Source: Tillus elongatus
Lineage: Eukaryota > Arthropoda > Insecta > Coleoptera > Cleridae
Reading direction: 5' to 3'
Length of the DNA stretch: 64,000 nt
Assembly: GCA_964006375.1 (NCBI GenBank)
Contig: OZ023267.1
Location: forward strand, 13,922,846-13,986,845
Under the pieces are notes generated by a model. It ran no database searches, was not told where the DNA came from, and was given only the letters and a program-made list of their open reading frames with translations. Each line of letters starts with the position of its first letter. Within the stretch, counting starts at the first letter, position 1. The position numbers were made by a program, and so were the translations under genes. Of this stretch, positions 23,398-36,624 are shown piece after piece.

Positions 23398-25150
23398 GAT
23401 CGCATTGAAAACGAAACAGACCGATTTGCGTCCAGAGAAATTTTTTCTTAAGAAACGCTAAAACACGTCAATTTTAATATTGAGGGCGACATGTTTTGAC
23501 ATAAAACTCAACTTTGTCACATCAACCACTTAAGGGTGGTGATATCAACCCTTATATTTTAAATAGGGACCATGGATCGAGTGTTACATCATTTGAAAGC
23601 TCTTTCTTTTCTGAATTCAGCACACTATTTTTTTGAAGTTTTATCAACTCGTTTAAAAATTATTCACAGTTGGAGTTGCAAGAACGTATTTCATTCATTG
23701 TGATAAGAAATGCACTAATTAGTCAATTTTTCATTAAAAAAAACTAAAAAAACAAAACCAAACGTTAAAAAATATTTATTCAATAAAGTAAGTGATCAAA
23801 TTGTTGACCACCAGCTTCCATACAAAAGTACAAATTTCGTTCAAAATGAGCTCTGACATTCTGGAGCATTTGTGGAGTTATTAGACGGCATTCTTCAACA
23901 ATGCGTCATCGTAATTCTTCCAGAGACTCCGGTTCTGTTGCGTAAATTCAACTCTTCAAATGGCCTCATAGAAGCAAGTGTAAAGGCGTTAAATTCGGTG
24001 ATATATGGGGCCACTCAATAGCACTTCTACGCTCAATCCATTGCTCTGGAAACTCTCTGTTCAAAAACTCCGTAACACGTTGTGAAAATGCGGAGGAGCT
24101 CCATCTTGTTGAAGCACTAATTGATTTTCTTGATAGCGATCAACATTTTCAAGAATGTCAATTAGTAGAGGGTAAATGATATCTTCTAGTAACTCCAAAT
24201 ACGTTTCGCCACTCAAGATGCCATCAAGAAAAATTGGTCTGATTAAACGGTCTCCAAAAATGCCAGCCCAGACATTCAATTTCTGTGGAGTTTGAGTGTG
24301 GACTTCGTGAAAATTTCTTGGATTATTATCTGCCCAATAACGACAATTATGACGATTGACTGTAGAGTTTAATACAAACGTACACTCGTCTGAAAAACAG
24401 ATATTGAACAGAAAGTTCCCGTTATCAGCTATTCGTGCAGTCATAACTTCACAAAACTCCAGCCGCCGATCAAAATCATCTTTATTCAGTTGATGTACGA
24501 GATGAATTTTATACGGGTGAAATTTATGATGCTTCAATATTCGCTGAATAGTTCTTCTTTTGATGTTTGAAACAGTGGCCAATTTTCTCGTGCTTAAAGT
24601 CGGGTCTGCAGCAATTGTCCTAAAACTTCAATCTTAGTAGTCTCATTTCTAACCGAAAATTTACGTTCAGGATCCCGTTGTTTGTTGGCTACTGAATCAC
24701 TTTGTCGAAACTTTGGAACTAACTCCAAAATGTATTTTCTGTTAACATGTCTGTTCGGATGTCGTTCATTAAACAAATTTGCGGTACGGTTGGCACAGTC
24801 ATCGTTTTTGAAAAAAGGAGTAATTATTTCAACTCTTTCTTCTACAGAATACAACGTTGTGAAATAAATTTTCGGTAGTACTATCAAGTATCAAACCGAC
24901 CGATAAACTGAAATAATAAACCGCATTTCTCTCATTCCGATAAGAAATGTTCTGTTGTAAATTTTTTGTTTACAAACCAACAAAACATTGACTATCGGCA
25001 CATTTCTTATCGGAATGAGTGAAATGCGTTTTTGAATCTTCAACTGTGAATAATTTTTAAACGAGTTGATAAAAATTCCAAAAAAATTAGTGTGCTGAAT
25101 TCACAAAAGAAAGAGCTTTCAAATGATGTAACACTCGGCCCATGTTTCCT
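23395..25150 (-). mobile_element. IS630-mariner transposon T2 inserted in an HLE TA core
   Basis: Long inverted repeats of about 110-165 bp, left 23567-23676 (GTGTTACATCATTTGAAAGC, CAACTCGTTTAAAAATTATT) and right 25041-25149. The left side has a further 172 bp (from CAGGATCGCATTGAAAACGA) with no mirror at right, so the right end is probably deleted. Transposase is on the minus strand. Confidence 0.82.
24061..24887 (-). pseudogene. Transposase of T2, N-terminal two thirds
   Basis: N-terminal helix-turn-helix region (SVEERVEIITPFFKNDDCAN with NERHPNRHVNRKYI), then a frame break near 24590, RRTIQRILKHHKFHPYKIHL, the first catalytic Asp in FSDECTFVLNS, QKLNVWAGIFGDRLI, and the second Asp in LQQDGAPPHF. 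The third Asp region is decayed: 23840-24060 still shows traces (ERVEWPHISPNLTPLHLLL), so Asp is lost at the key place. It acts in the nucleus by cut-and-paste when intact; this one is inactive. Same group as T1 and T5 but a different lineage by sequence. Confidence 0.82.
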
Positions 25151-25751
25151 ATAACTCACCCCGATAACTCAAAAAATAATAGGCCGATTTTGATCACATT
25201 TCGCACTTCCTTTTGTAAGTGGCTTGGAGAGGTTCCTTAGCCAGGAAAATTCCGGGAAAATTTTGAGTTTTCTTTCGAAAAAAATGTGTAGATCAAAAAA
25301 AAGCCATGGTAACCAAATTTGGTAGGTAGGTTTACAATATGAAGAGTAAACTATACGCCAACATTTGGATTTCTATGTTACAGGAAAAAAACGTTAAAGA
25401 AAAATATTTTGTGTGAGATCATTTCTATCAAAATTCACTACCATAACGTACTTCCTGCGTCCAGACTTTTATTGATCAAGATATTCGCATATTCAGTTGC
25501 GCCACTTTAAAAAGCTTCTTGTTAGATTGAAACAGCCATAAAATTGTTCATTATCAATGTTTTAGAAAAGTAATGACATTTCCCTGAATCCAACGCAACC
25601 TTCAGATTTGACCTACCTTTATTATTAAGTAAGACATTTATGCTAAGGAAAGCTGTGTCGATTTTGAAATATTCTTAAAATAGTTCAAAATTAAATTTTT
25701 ATACCGGTCAAAAATATTTTTCTCTCTCTAATTTGTTATTATCAACGTTAA

Positions 25752-25915
25752 GTACATTTGGAGAACCCAAATCACCGCAACACATTAAAAAAAACCTGAC
25801 TATCGTTTCACTAACCTAGTTAGTTTTTCATCCTCTGGTTAGTGAAACGATCATCAGGTTTTGTTTAAATGTGTTGTAGTGATTTGGGTTCTCCAAGTGT
25901 ACTTATCAGTGCTCA
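25752..25915. repeat. Foldback of two inverted P3 tails
   Basis: The left arm GTACATTTGGAGAACCCAAA...CGTTTCACTAACC and the right arm GGTTAGTGAAACG...TTTGGGTTCTCCAAGTGTAC are inverted copies of about 70 bp around a centre of about 20 bp. The right arm is the same family as 18449-18545. Confidence 0.85.
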
Positions 25916-26109
25916 TAACAGGTTTCAATCTTTACTTAGTACTATCAACGTTTTTTTCGCAGAACGACTTAGACTACCTGTGATTGTCAAAATGAGTTTT
26001 ATAAGATGCAGCTCAAGACACTTTATAATGAAGGTATACAATTGTCTCTGGTATCTTATATAATAACAGTAATATTGAGCTTTACCGTAGAAATGTGTAG
26101 CCCTGTAAA

Positions 26110-27228
26110 AAGGTAAAAACTGAAATTAACCGCGGATAAGGGTTCTAGGAGACCTAGTTTTTTTTTATTATTTCTTATTTCAACAACACACCACGAGGGC
26201 TCACAGCCTAAATTCTATCGTACCGTGGGTGTCGACAAGGAGGAAAGAGGCAACTTGTTAATTCTGGTCTTGAAAGTTTGTAGGTTCGGAGGAGAAGGAA
26301 AAACATGCGCCGGCAAGGAATTCCACAACTTGGAAGCCCTCGGGACAAAAGAGCGGGCATAACAAGATATCCTAGGTCTGGTGACCTCGACAGTAAAAGG
26401 GTGCATTCGCTCGGTTCCCCTGGTTAATCTGTTGAGGGCAGCAGGTGGAGGAACTATGGAAGAAAGCTCCTCTGAGCACTGCCCGTGCAGATATCTATAA
26501 AAGAGAGAGAGGTTACCAACGGCACGCCGGTGGGCAAGGGATGGCAGCCTTTGGGTGAGGGTAGGGTCATCAATGAGACATATAGCTCTCTTCTGAATGG
26601 AGTCCAGGATAGCGAGTATAAAAGCGGCAGCAGCACCACAGATGTGGGAGCAGTATTCGAGGTTTGGCCTTATTTGTGAAGTATATAAGGTATAGAGATT
26701 AGCTGGTGAAAAGTATTTGCGAGCCCGGAAGAGGAAACCTAATTTCTTAGCAGCCGCTTCTGCAATTGATGTGACATGTTGGTTCCAATTGATATTTCGA
26801 TCCACAGAAATGCCAACAAGTGAAAAGGACTCATTACTTTGAATAACTTGTTTGTTCATTGTGATGGATCTAGGGCTGGCGTATCTTTTATGAGAAAAAA
26901 GGCAAGACTGAGATTTGGTGGGGTTGAATTGTACAATATTTCCCCAATCTAATATTTTTTGTAGATCCACGGAGATGGAACCCTTCATGAGTCTGCGATC
27001 CTCATCTAATTGGGCCAAAGAGACAGGATTAGAATATTGTATATTTAAGTGGGTGGTGCTGTCGTCCGCGTAACTGTGAACTGGGTTGGAAGTGGTAGAC
27101 AGGAGGTCATTGATGTGGAGAAGAAACAAAGTATGGGCTAAAGTTCGCTCTCATTTGAAAAAAAATATGTTTAAAATTCAGAAGCTGCGGCCTCCTCATT
27201 AGCGAATTTCTTCCACGAAAATTTGATA
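26110..27228 (-). mobile_element. HLE left block split by LINE-L copy B
   Basis: 26110-26155 (CGGATAAGGGTTCTAGGAG ACCTAG) and 27139-27228 (GTTCGCTCTCATTTGAAAAA to the reversed 5' hairpin) are the two halves of a reversed left block. The break falls inside CCTAGTTCGCGCTCATTTG, with only 3-5 bp (GTT or TAGTT) present on both sides. Confidence 0.75.
26159..27138 (-). pseudogene. LINE-L copy B: reverse transcriptase C-terminal half and 3' UTR
   Basis: The open minus frame of about 304 residues (26215-27129) begins at motif C (YADDSTTHLNIQYSNP), continues with RRLMKGSISVDLQKILDWGN, the thumb (SLVGISVDRNINWNQHVTSI, FRARKYFSPANLYTLYTSQI), SLAHRRAVGNLSLFYRYLHG and the conserved end YARSFVPRASKLWNSLPAHV. 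This layout is that of CR1/L2/jockey-group LINE polymerases. The catalytic palm upstream is missing, so the copy is 5'-truncated. The 3' end reads, on its own strand, GTGTGTTGTTGAAATAAG and then an A-rich tail. The frame is remarkably open, so the insertion is fairly young. Confidence 0.88.
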
Positions 27229-27230
27229 AA

Positions 27231-27777
27231 AATTATAGACAATCAAACCATAAACTCTATAACTTAAACTACTGGTAAAGCATCCGAGAAAGGGTCTATC
27301 TGAAATGAATTTTCTGGAAACATTTTAGTAAAATGTAGGACTTGTAAAACACACTGCTTGTGACATTTTCTCTACATAGACGGTATTCGCGTTAGATTCT
27401 TTGCCTAAAAGCTGCCAAATTAGCGTTTCAAATCGCGACTTTGACGTTTTAAGAAAAAATTATCAAAATTTCAAAGTAATTTTTCTGGCATTTCTTGCGC
27501 CAAAATACTTTTTCTTTGGCTGTACCATACAATAAGTTTTGTTATCCACACAAAATATTTTGCATTTGTGCGTTTGTCTGGTCATCAGTGGCACGTAACT
27601 TTTTTTTCTTTCAGCCTATAGGCTAAATTCTGGTACATGGTTTACTTTTTATCATATAAACGCGCGCTCCAAATTTGGTTGCCTTAACTTTGTTATTTTT
27701 GGCAAAAAATGGGCTGATTTTCCTGGCTAACGGACTTATCCAGTCCATTTACAAAAGGAAGGTACCCACCAAGCCAC
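27231..27777 (-). mobile_element. HLE distal right part, reversed
   Basis: TTGCCTAAAAGCTGCCAAAT, TTTCAAATCGCGACTTTGAC, GGTTGCCTTAACTTTGTTAT and GGAAGGTACCCACCAA match the distal right region of copies 1, 9 and 22 in reverse. It is cut at 27777 by LINE-R copy 2. Confidence 0.75.
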
Positions 27778-28960
27778 ATATACCGTCAAAAGTCCTCTTA
27801 TGTTCCTGAGCCGTCCTCTGCCAAGATTTATCAGCTCCACAGCTGTTTTTGGACTGGGTTGCCCAATTAATGACTTCCTGTGTTTAAGCCCTGGACAATC
27901 TGCCCAGTATGCCTTGTGCTGTTCCCTGACCTAGGACATGATGGTTCCCCTGTGCGTGCCTTTCGATAAGCCGAGGACCGGTTCTAGTCCCATAAATGGT
28001 TCTGCTGACCCTCTCTTCGCGGGATTGTCAGCTTCTTCATTGCCTTTGACCACCGAATGACTCGGCACCCAGATGAGGGTGACCTCATTCTGCTCAGCCA
28101 GTTCGCCCATCTCGTATAGTCGTTCACTTACCAGCCTGGAATTTACCCGTGGGCTACTTAGGGCCTTAAGGGCTGCCTGGCTGTCTGTGGCTATGAGTAT
28201 CCGCTTGTTGGTGTAGCCGCTACTCTTGTTCTCTTGCATGCAGTTTAAGATGGCGTCCATTTCGACCTGAAAGACCATTGCATGAGCTCCAAGATCAGTA
28301 CTGTGACTTACCCTCGGTCCTTCCGAATAAACGCCTGCCCCCGTTCCACGCTCCCCGCGGGATCCATCCGTGAATCAGACGAGAACGTACCGTGGTAGGC
28401 GCGGCGTCTCCCCCCGCCATACCTCGCGGTCGGGGATTACCACTGTAAACTTGTTATCGCTGCAGATTCGCGGGCTCGCGAAGTCTGACCTCATTTCAAG
28501 CATGGGCTTCTTCACGATCTCCTGAATTTTGCAGTGGCCCCTGCAGCCTGGGTTGGTCTTGAGTCTGTCATTGTAGGCTAGTCTGTATAGTCCTAGATCC
28601 AGCAACACCTTCATGGCGGCTGTTGGGGTTGAAGTCAAGGCCCCTGTGATGCCGAGGAAGCCATTATTTGGGTCTTGCTCAGTTTTTGTTTGACACTGGA
28701 TTGTGTCACAGTAGGGCACGACACCAGTGCCGCGTATGTTAACGATGGTCTGACCATCCTTGTGTACAGCCAGTGGGCCATACTAGGTCTTAGTCCCCAT
28801 GTTTTTCCATATAGACGGCCAGGGTCATGACTGCCTTGCACAGTATATTTTCAACATGACCATTCCAGGTTAGCTTGGAGTCCCATACGACCGCAAGATA
28901 TTTTACCTCCCTGGCCTGTCTGTTAGTAGGCGCAATAATTTTCGAACAAATGGATATATC
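27778..28960 (-). pseudogene. LINE-R copy 2: RT C-terminus and RNase H
   Basis: Reading leftward: RT C-terminal segment GLRPSMAHWLYTRMVRPSLT (about 28780), ITGALTSTPTAAMKVLLDLG, a linker, then RNase H with FQVEMDAILNCMQENKSSGY, ILIATDSQAALKALSSPRVN (catalytic Asp intact, unlike copy 1) and WVPSHSVVKGNEEADNPAKR. The Gly of the SHSG-x-GNE motif is changed. The zinc knuckle is missing: the copy is cut where similarity enters LRNI. Several frameshifts. Non-LTR LINE of the I/R1/LOA group. Confidence 0.82.
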
Positions 28961-30130
28961 ATCTTTAAATTTGGTGCACAGTGAGCACCCGACAAACTAA
29001 CGGTCCGGATTGTTTTTGGATAAAATCACTTCGGAGGGTAGGTAATGGATGGGGGCTGATTTGGTGAAAATTGTTAATTTTTCATTAAAACTTGAGTAAT
29101 ACAACGTTTTAGGGTTTGTTTATTAGAAAACTTTTTATTTCATCAAACATCTAGTATTCTGTGCTGCAATGAAATAGGGGTTGAATATTATATTTGTATT
29201 TGAATTTTATATTTGTATACATTTTATTGAATGTGCGGCATTTTCAAATGTATGTTACACGACAAAAGAAGTCGCATAAGGCGATGATATTTTTTAATAA
29301 ACCTTGCTGTAAGTTTTGCTGTAAAGAAATATATTCTCTGATATTTAAGAAAATATTTCAGCACAGGCATATTAAACATTGGATGTTGTGGAAAAGAACA
29401 TTAAACAGAGAGAAACCTAAAAAAAGATGAATTGTGACGTTTTTAGATTTTCTATAACCTTAAACATCAACATACGAGGGCTTTTCAGTAGACAATGAAC
29501 CTCATTTAAAACATAAGATTTGCCTGAAAGGCTTATTTCTCAAAACAAATAAAAACCAAAATAAATTGAAATCTGCAGGCATGTCGGGTTTGTTGACAAG
29601 ACAAAACGCTTAATTTAAATAAATTGTATATACAGGTGTCTTAAAAGACGCGAATCAAACGTCACACAAAGATAGAATAGCTCAAGCCATATCAGGAAAA
29701 ACCTATATGATCTAAAAAAAGTTTACGGTTTTCAACATATTCCCAATTTTATCCAAAAAAATATCCTAATTTCACAAAAAACACTTTCGGCATGTGATTT
29801 TTGTGCATGCTAAGCGTCAATAATGGCTTTATCGAATCAATATGAAAATTTACTGCCTCATAATATCCAAAAATTTCATGTTTTATGGAGATTCAAAAAT
29901 GATATAAATCATTATCATTATCTCTAAAAATAATTCACTGTCGACGATTGAAAGTGAATTTGGAAGTGAAATCATGTATCTAATAAATAAAAGTAAACAG
30001 ATTGTGATTTTACAAAATTTATTTCTGTCCGTGCCAGTAAGATTACCAATTTGTATTTGCTACACACGCGCTCACTTCTCGGTAGATTGATTCACTAAGA
30101 TACTTTATTTTACTCTGGATTTTTGGATAG
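28961..30130. other. No recognisable gene
   Basis: A basic, Cys-containing frame of 78 codons at 29194-29430 has no recognisable motif and its composition is what AT-rich DNA gives by chance. No repeat block from elsewhere in the window is present. Confidence 0.35.
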
Positions 30131-30131
30131 A

Positions 30132-30720
30132 ATGGCAAATCTAGTGAATTGCACCCATCAAGAGTATGCGGACATGCATCTCATTTATGGAGAATCTCGA
30201 TACATGCCGTTCTGAGGTGGTGTGACTTACAACGCCAGACGAGCGGCAAAGCGCAGCGCTACCCAGACCGACAACATCCATATTACAGCGTGTTCATAAG
30301 AACTCATAACGCCTACAGCGCTGGTAGAATGCCTGGCATCGATCGTGTTGATCGAACTGTAGACAATGATGCTGTCCTGGAAGCTGTTATCGAAGAACCT
30401 GCTGCCTCGATGCAAAAATGGAGAGACAAACTGGTGACCCAAGGTCTACTAATAGGATTTAAAAAAATGTATGGGTATCACCATTACCATATTAAGAGAG
30501 TCCAGGTTTTGGAATCCTAAGCGATTTTGTGAAATTATGTTAAGAAAAATCAGACAAGATCCCAATTTCTTCGATAATGTTTGATAGAGTTACGAGTCCG
30601 CATGTAAAAATTATGAATACATGTACCTTCACAACTTTCATAGTTGAGAAACTGAAAATCCACATAAGTGCAGAGAAGATCGATTACAGCATCAATTTAA
30701 GATAAACGATTGGACCGGTA
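30132..30720 (+). pseudogene. DD41D-type transposase fragment T3 (N-terminus to before the second Asp)
   Basis: Across frames: HQEYADMHLIYGESRYMPF and NARRAAKRSATQTDN (N-terminal helix-turn-helix as in T1), then AGRMPGIDRVDRTVDNDAVL with EAVIEEPAASMQKWRDKL, YHHYHIKRVQVLES, RFCEIMLRKIRQDPNFFDNV, and a degenerate MYLHNFHS...ENPH...QHQFKINDWTG region. The order mirrors T1 with at least four frame breaks. Truncated at 30720, where the Penelope-like element begins. No inverted end was recognised. Confidence 0.7.
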
Positions 30721-32600
30721 TCTTTACATGAAAATACACACATTCAAAATACACCCTACACTTTGGGACACTCTAGAAAGACTCTCACAAAGTAAAGCAG
30801 AACATGTTACACAACAAAAGACTGACGTACAGAAAAGAAAATTACAGCATCTTCTAGACAACAAAAAGCTCAAACAACACTCACATAATGCCAATCCTAC
30901 TATAGTAGTTCACACCCTTTCAAATTCCAACATAAGTGACGTCACCATCAAAGTTCTATCCAAAGGTTTTAATTTTGCATCAACCCCTAAATTCATCCCG
31001 ATAGAAAAGATAATTTTTCAATCAGAAGATGCTATAACACACCCACCGACTGACAATGCTGAAATTACGAGGTAGGGCATTGCCAGGATATTACGTTCTG
31101 CCAAACCTCCACCTTCCAATCTTTCTTCTCACGAACGACAGTCAATCAGAGACTCAAACCGAAACACAGAAATTATAATCCTACCAGCAGACAAAGGCAA
31201 CGCTAGTCATACTCGACAAAAGAGACTATATATAAAAGATAGACACTATACTAAACAGCACAGACTACAAACAAATCCCTAACGACCCTATAACTTATCT
31301 TGAAAAAAAAAAAACTACCGTCAAGTACTACCAACTGACCTGACCTCAAAAAAGAACTAATCAACGCGAAAAATAATCTCGCATCGCTTGAAAATACGGT
31401 CTCCTGAAAATCCATTAGCCTGATATTCCCCTTCGCCCTATCGTAAGTGCCCACCGTTCACCCACTCTCACTCTCTCTTCTCCAACCATTAGTATAAAAC
31501 GCTACGTCCTATGTCAAAACTCCACCAATTTCATTGACCTTCTTCAAAACACCACCATTTATCAAAACGACATCCTAGTTAGCTTTGATATAGTTTCCTT
31601 ATTCACCAATATACCTCTATCTGAAACCTTTGACGTTCTCAAAAATAAACACAATATTTCACACGATACCTTAGCTCTTCTAGGACACTGCACATCTAAC
31701 ACTTTATTTCCTTTTTCAAAACAAATTTTATAAACAAGTTCAAGGTGCTCCAATAGGTTCACTACTTTCTCCTGCATTGGCTAACATTTTCCTGGAAAAC
31801 TGCGACACACAAGCCTTTAATTCCACCCAACTTAAACCAACCTGATGGTTAAGATCCGTTGACGACATTTTCGCTGTCTGGCCACACGGTAAAGAATCTC
31901 TAGACTTTCTTACCTAAATAACATCAACCCCCAAATCCAGTTCACCGTGCAAATATAAAATAATTTTTAGTTGCCTTTTTGAGATGTACGCATCACTAAA
32001 AAATCCAGTCACAGGATTTTATTACACTATGTACCGAAAACCAACCCACACTAAACGTTATCTTACCGCCCAATCTCACCATCACCCATATCAACTAAAT
32101 TCCGTGGTTCCAACACCAGTAACACGATCCCTAAGATTAACGGACAACAACAATAAACAGACAGAATTAAACTTTTTAAGACAGACATTGCTATAAAACG
32201 GATACGACAACAGTCACATACTACGAAATATTAGAAATACACAACAACAAACCACTACACCACAACAACAACAGACAGACAGAGCCCACACAACAACACA
32301 CAGCGTTTTTACCATACATTAAAGGTTCCACCGACAAAATCAGCCGAATTTTTAGAACCCATAATATCAAAACCATATTCACAACAGAGCAAAAACTATC
32401 AAATCTGATAAAAACTTCCAAGGATACGATCCGAAACGAATCCTACGAAGTTTAAGAAATTCCTTGTTCCGACTGTTCCCGAATTTATGTAGGACAAACA
32501 AATAGACGCATCCACAATAGAATATACGAACACACCCTCGCAGTTAGAAAATCCGACCCCCCATCGGGGCTGGCCATGCATCATATTCACACAGGACAAC
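30710..32600 (+). pseudogene. Penelope-like RT/GIY-YIG polyprotein, many frame breaks
   Basis: N-terminal part RLSQSKAEHVTQQKTDVQKR and VLSKGFNFASTPKFIP (a conserved Penelope motif before the RT). RT parts: IILPADKGNAS (finger), ILVSFDIVSLFTNIPLSETF (motif A, catalytic Asp present, about 31580), QVQGAPIGSLLSPALANIFL (motif B, about 31740), and SVDDIFAVWPHG (motif C, usually YVDDI, about 31860). Then FYYTMYRKPTHTKRYL, the Gln/Asn-rich linker and GQTNRRIHNRIYEH of GIY-YIG near 32500. Stops at about 31075, 31285, 31850 and 32195 and a deletion at about 32595, relative to copy 1, inactivate it. Confidence 0.87.
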
Positions 32601-32732
32601 GAAACGATACATACAATACAAGACTGGCAACGAACTGCCAGATCTCTCTTAGGCCTAGGGTTGAACACTCTGAGACCTTAGAGATGATCTGCGGCGAGAT
32701 TTGGGGAGTAGGCAGATTGAGGCCCTGCAATC

Positions 32733-33032
32733 GAGCTCAACAACCCAACCCTTCTTTCTCCACCGCTCTAAGGAGTAGGCAGATTGAGGCCTTAGAGTTC
32801 ATGTCCCTACATATTTCCTTTACCTCTTGAAAATGGCTCCAAAACAGGTGCCGAAATGTCGAGTTTTAATAAATTCTGGATGGAGCTCAACAACCCAACC
32901 CTTCTTTCTCCACCGCTCTAAGGAGTAGGCAGATTGAGGCCTTAGAGTTCATGTCCCTACATATTTCCTTTACCTCTTGAAAATGGCTCCAAAACAGGAG
33001 CCGAAATGTCGAGTTTTAATAAATTCTGGATG
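32733..33032. repeat. 150-bp tandem duplication of the Penelope-like tail
   Basis: GAGCTCAACAACCCAACCCT occurs at 32733 and 32883. Each unit includes one AGGAGTAGGCAGATTGAGGC block and the tail motif up to ATAAATTCTGGA. Units differ at only one or two sites, so the duplication is recent or homogenised. Confidence 0.92.
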
Positions 33033-33057
33033 CGGTTCAACCCGAGAACGAAGTATG

Positions 33058-33887
<830 letters not shown>

Positions 33888-33942
33888 ATGAAATTGTTGG
33901 AAAGGACCCTCCGTATTGTCACATTCTTCATTGCCTTTCAAG
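33888..33942 (+). CDS. Candidate first coding exon with signal peptide and splice donor
   Basis: An ATG at 33888 opens MKLLERTLRIVTFFIAFQ, a basic N-terminus followed by a hydrophobic run as in a secretion signal. Then CAAG is followed by GTAAGT, a consensus 5' splice site, giving a phase-1 intron. Phase-1 introns after signal peptides are common in secreted proteins. I could not find the next exon with confidence; the frame after an AG at 34687 is open but runs into piggyBac antisense sequence. This is the best host-gene candidate here, yet 18 codons can arise by chance. Confidence 0.35.
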
Positions 33943-34690
33943 GTAAGTCAAACTTAATTAGTTAAATTAATTGGGAATTTGTCGTGCATAAAATTTAATT
34001 ATCTTTATGTGTTAAGGTGACGTGAAAGAATTGATTTGTGTACGTGTGTGTTCGATAATTGCAAAAAGATTTTCTCCACATTTACTGTAATATGTTTAAC
34101 ACACCATATTTTGCTTTTCCCAAAAAATATTTTCTTTTGCCTACGGATTTGTGATTAGAACAAATTTGCAAAAACCATTTTTCATAAATTTATGTAATAA
34201 AAAAATTTGAATATTGACGCCTGTGGTGAGCACTGATAGTAAATCATAATAAATGCCTATTCAGGTTTCATAAATGTTGTCTTGACCTTTTCGGATCACA
34301 CTGGAATGATAAGGTATCTAATTAGTGGTTTTCTTGCTGAAAAGGTTTTTTCCACCGATGTATTGAGCATTGTTCAGAGTAACTTACTGCTTATTTAACC
34401 TTCAAAACCCTTTCAAAATCGACCCAATTTAAAATTGATTATTTTAGGATTGTTTGGATTTATTTTGCTATATTTAAATATTTTGAATATCTTCAGTGCG
34501 TTTTTAATTATATTGTAATAAGATAAAATAAATACATACAAATACACCTGATTTTTAACCTGAATATTGACTTAACTTTTAACTTCAATAAAGAAAGTTC
34601 TTTCAGATCACCACTGTACTTTTGCATACCCTAAAATAACGTATAAGAATATACTATAAAATAAAGAATTAGTGTGTTTATTTTTAGAAC
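33943..34690. other. No recognisable feature (intron if the exon at 33888 is real)
   Basis: AT-rich, without any repeat family identified in this window. The lack of HLE blocks over about 750 bp is itself unusual here. Confidence 0.35.
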
Positions 34691-34749
34691 GACTTTCCAT
34701 CTTTATCTTTTTGACAATAATTGCAAGTAATCTGTTTCTGCTTAACACT

Positions 34750-36460
34750 TGTGCTCTGTCTAGGACACAAATTACTTGCAAAGATCACATCTTACGAGAA
34801 ACTTGTTATCATTTCCACGACACTGAGGACTTTACCGCCTGTGCAATTGCATCCGTAGTATTTTTCACAAGAACCATTCCAGCACTGCACGTTGCTTTAG
34901 AGAATCCTCCTCCGTGATGAAAAATTTGATTTTCCCGTCGCAAAACATGTTTATTAGCCAGTGCTAGACCAAGGTCTTCTAAAAATGACTCTCTTCTTGT
35001 TTTGTTTGACGACTGACTCAACCACTCGGGATTTTTGCTGATCCATATCGCAAATGTCTTATAACAAGCAACATCAAGGAAATTTAGGAAAATCCGTACC
35101 GGCCGTCGCCTCGTTGCTAATCTGGATGAATATTAGCGTATTAGTTTGCCCAGAAAGTTTACTCCACTTTAGTTGCATTGTACGAAAGAATGGTTTCGGG
35201 CTTGAATTTATTGTCTTCCCCTAATATTTCAAATCTGAGATGGAGAGAAGATAATAACACCACGAATTTTTTAGGTGTGGTAATATACGAAACTAGTGTA
35301 ATGTCTCTTCCGAATAGAAAATTTGACGAATAAGTCGCACAGCCCTTAAGATTCAAAAGACATTTTGGTAAGTTGTATAGATTTTTACGCAGAGTTCCAA
35401 TCAACGTTATATTTGGCGCCAATAATTTTTTGGCAAGCGTAATATACGTGAAAAAAATGTCTGTATTGATATTTTGCCCACTTCCGTCCCAGTGGCTTAA
35501 CAAAGTTTTAACTACACTTGGTTCCTGATTTCGTCCAGCCGCATCCTCTTCTTTACCTAAAAAACATGAAAATTGCAACAACAAAAGTCTTGAGCATTAC
35601 AGATTGCCCAAACCGTAATCCTATATTTTCCAGGTTTACTGGGAATATTATACCCTAAATAGACAATGGCCTCTAAATTAAACTAACTATTCGTCGATAG
35701 TTTCATACGCTGTTGGGCAATAAGATTCTCTAAGTTTTAGCTAATATGTATGCAAAATCACGAAGAGGGGCTTGTTTGTCCTGTTCCTGCCTCTGTACTT
35801 TCGAATTTAGGCAATCAAACCGAGGAAATCGTAATATAACTGCGAACCTATTTCTGCCCATAATGGCTCGATATATAGGTCGACTTACAGACTCATTTTT
35901 AACTAACCAAATATTGTGTGGAGATTCTCTAGCTTCTCGGAAATGACCAGTCAAAATTAGAATTGCAAAAAAATGCATCCAGCTCTGTTGTATCTATGTC
36001 TACCCACTCCGATAACTTGTTTTCGTGCTTCTCATTATACGAATTTATATAGGTTTTTGCTCCCTAGTTGGTATATTTTATTATCATTTGATTGATATAA
36101 ATAAACGAAAACAATCAATCACGGACAATACGTTTTTGCCTTTATCTGTTAGGATCTTATAGCGAATAAAGTCGGACACTATTTTCTTATCCTTTTTGGA
36201 AGCTACATACTTATAAGTACGGTCAGCTACAGTTACATGACGCTCTTTGTCAGTATCACTCTCAATATTATTACTTTCTGACTTGAATATAACCACACTT
36301 TCATTCTCCAACTCAATAAACGAAATATTACCTTCTGGTTCCTCCAAAACATCGTTGGTTTCCGAAATATCACTAAAACCATCTTCAAGTGGTACGTCTC
36401 TTTTATATTCATCATCTGAATCGTTCACTCTTTTTCAGACAAAGGTCTTTTCCGATCCAT
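34750..36460 (-). pseudogene. piggyBac-like transposase, broken
   Basis: Minus strand, start ATG at 36458-36460: MDRKRPLSEKE, a typical piggyBac opening, then an acidic N-terminal region (DSDDEYKRDVPLEDGFSDIS), FFAILILTGHFREARESPHN, RPIYRAIMGRNRFAVILRF, then DKQAPLRDFAYILAK, and YETIDE followed by FRGHCLFRV near 35690, the catalytic-domain TIDE-x-L-x-xFRG motif. After a break come EDAAGRNQEPSVVKTLLSHW, RFEILGEDNKFKPETILSYN and LGLALANKHVLRRENQ, with a degenerate Cys-containing C-terminus near 34850. At least four breaks. piggyBac enzymes cut and paste at TTAA; flanking TTAA and inverted ends were not identified. Confidence 0.82.
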
Positions 36461-36624
36461 TTTACAGTTATGACAGCTGATCTACTGGCTATAACGTTAT
36501 AATGCGCACGCCTCAAATCGTAAATAAATTGCACCGTCAAATCCTATAATCGTGTCATTGATGACCCGGGTCTAAAAAATTGCAAATAATTCACAGAATT
36601 GTTTTAACACAGAAGTCAAATAAG

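Larger units (their letters stand above)
23189..25470 (+). mobile_element. HLE copy 11, type I, split by DD41D transposon T2
   Basis: Left half 23189-23394 (5' hairpin, left block, TA tract). The right half resumes at about 25155 (CACCCCGATAACTCAAAA) and runs to the 3' end CACTACCATAACGTACTTCC TGCGTCCAGAC at 25470. Confidence 0.85.

Noticed and set aside
34672..34917. Plus frame that could be exon 2 after the candidate exon at 33888
   Set aside because: An AG and a compatible phase exist, but half of it is antisense to the piggyBac C-terminus. Open by chance.
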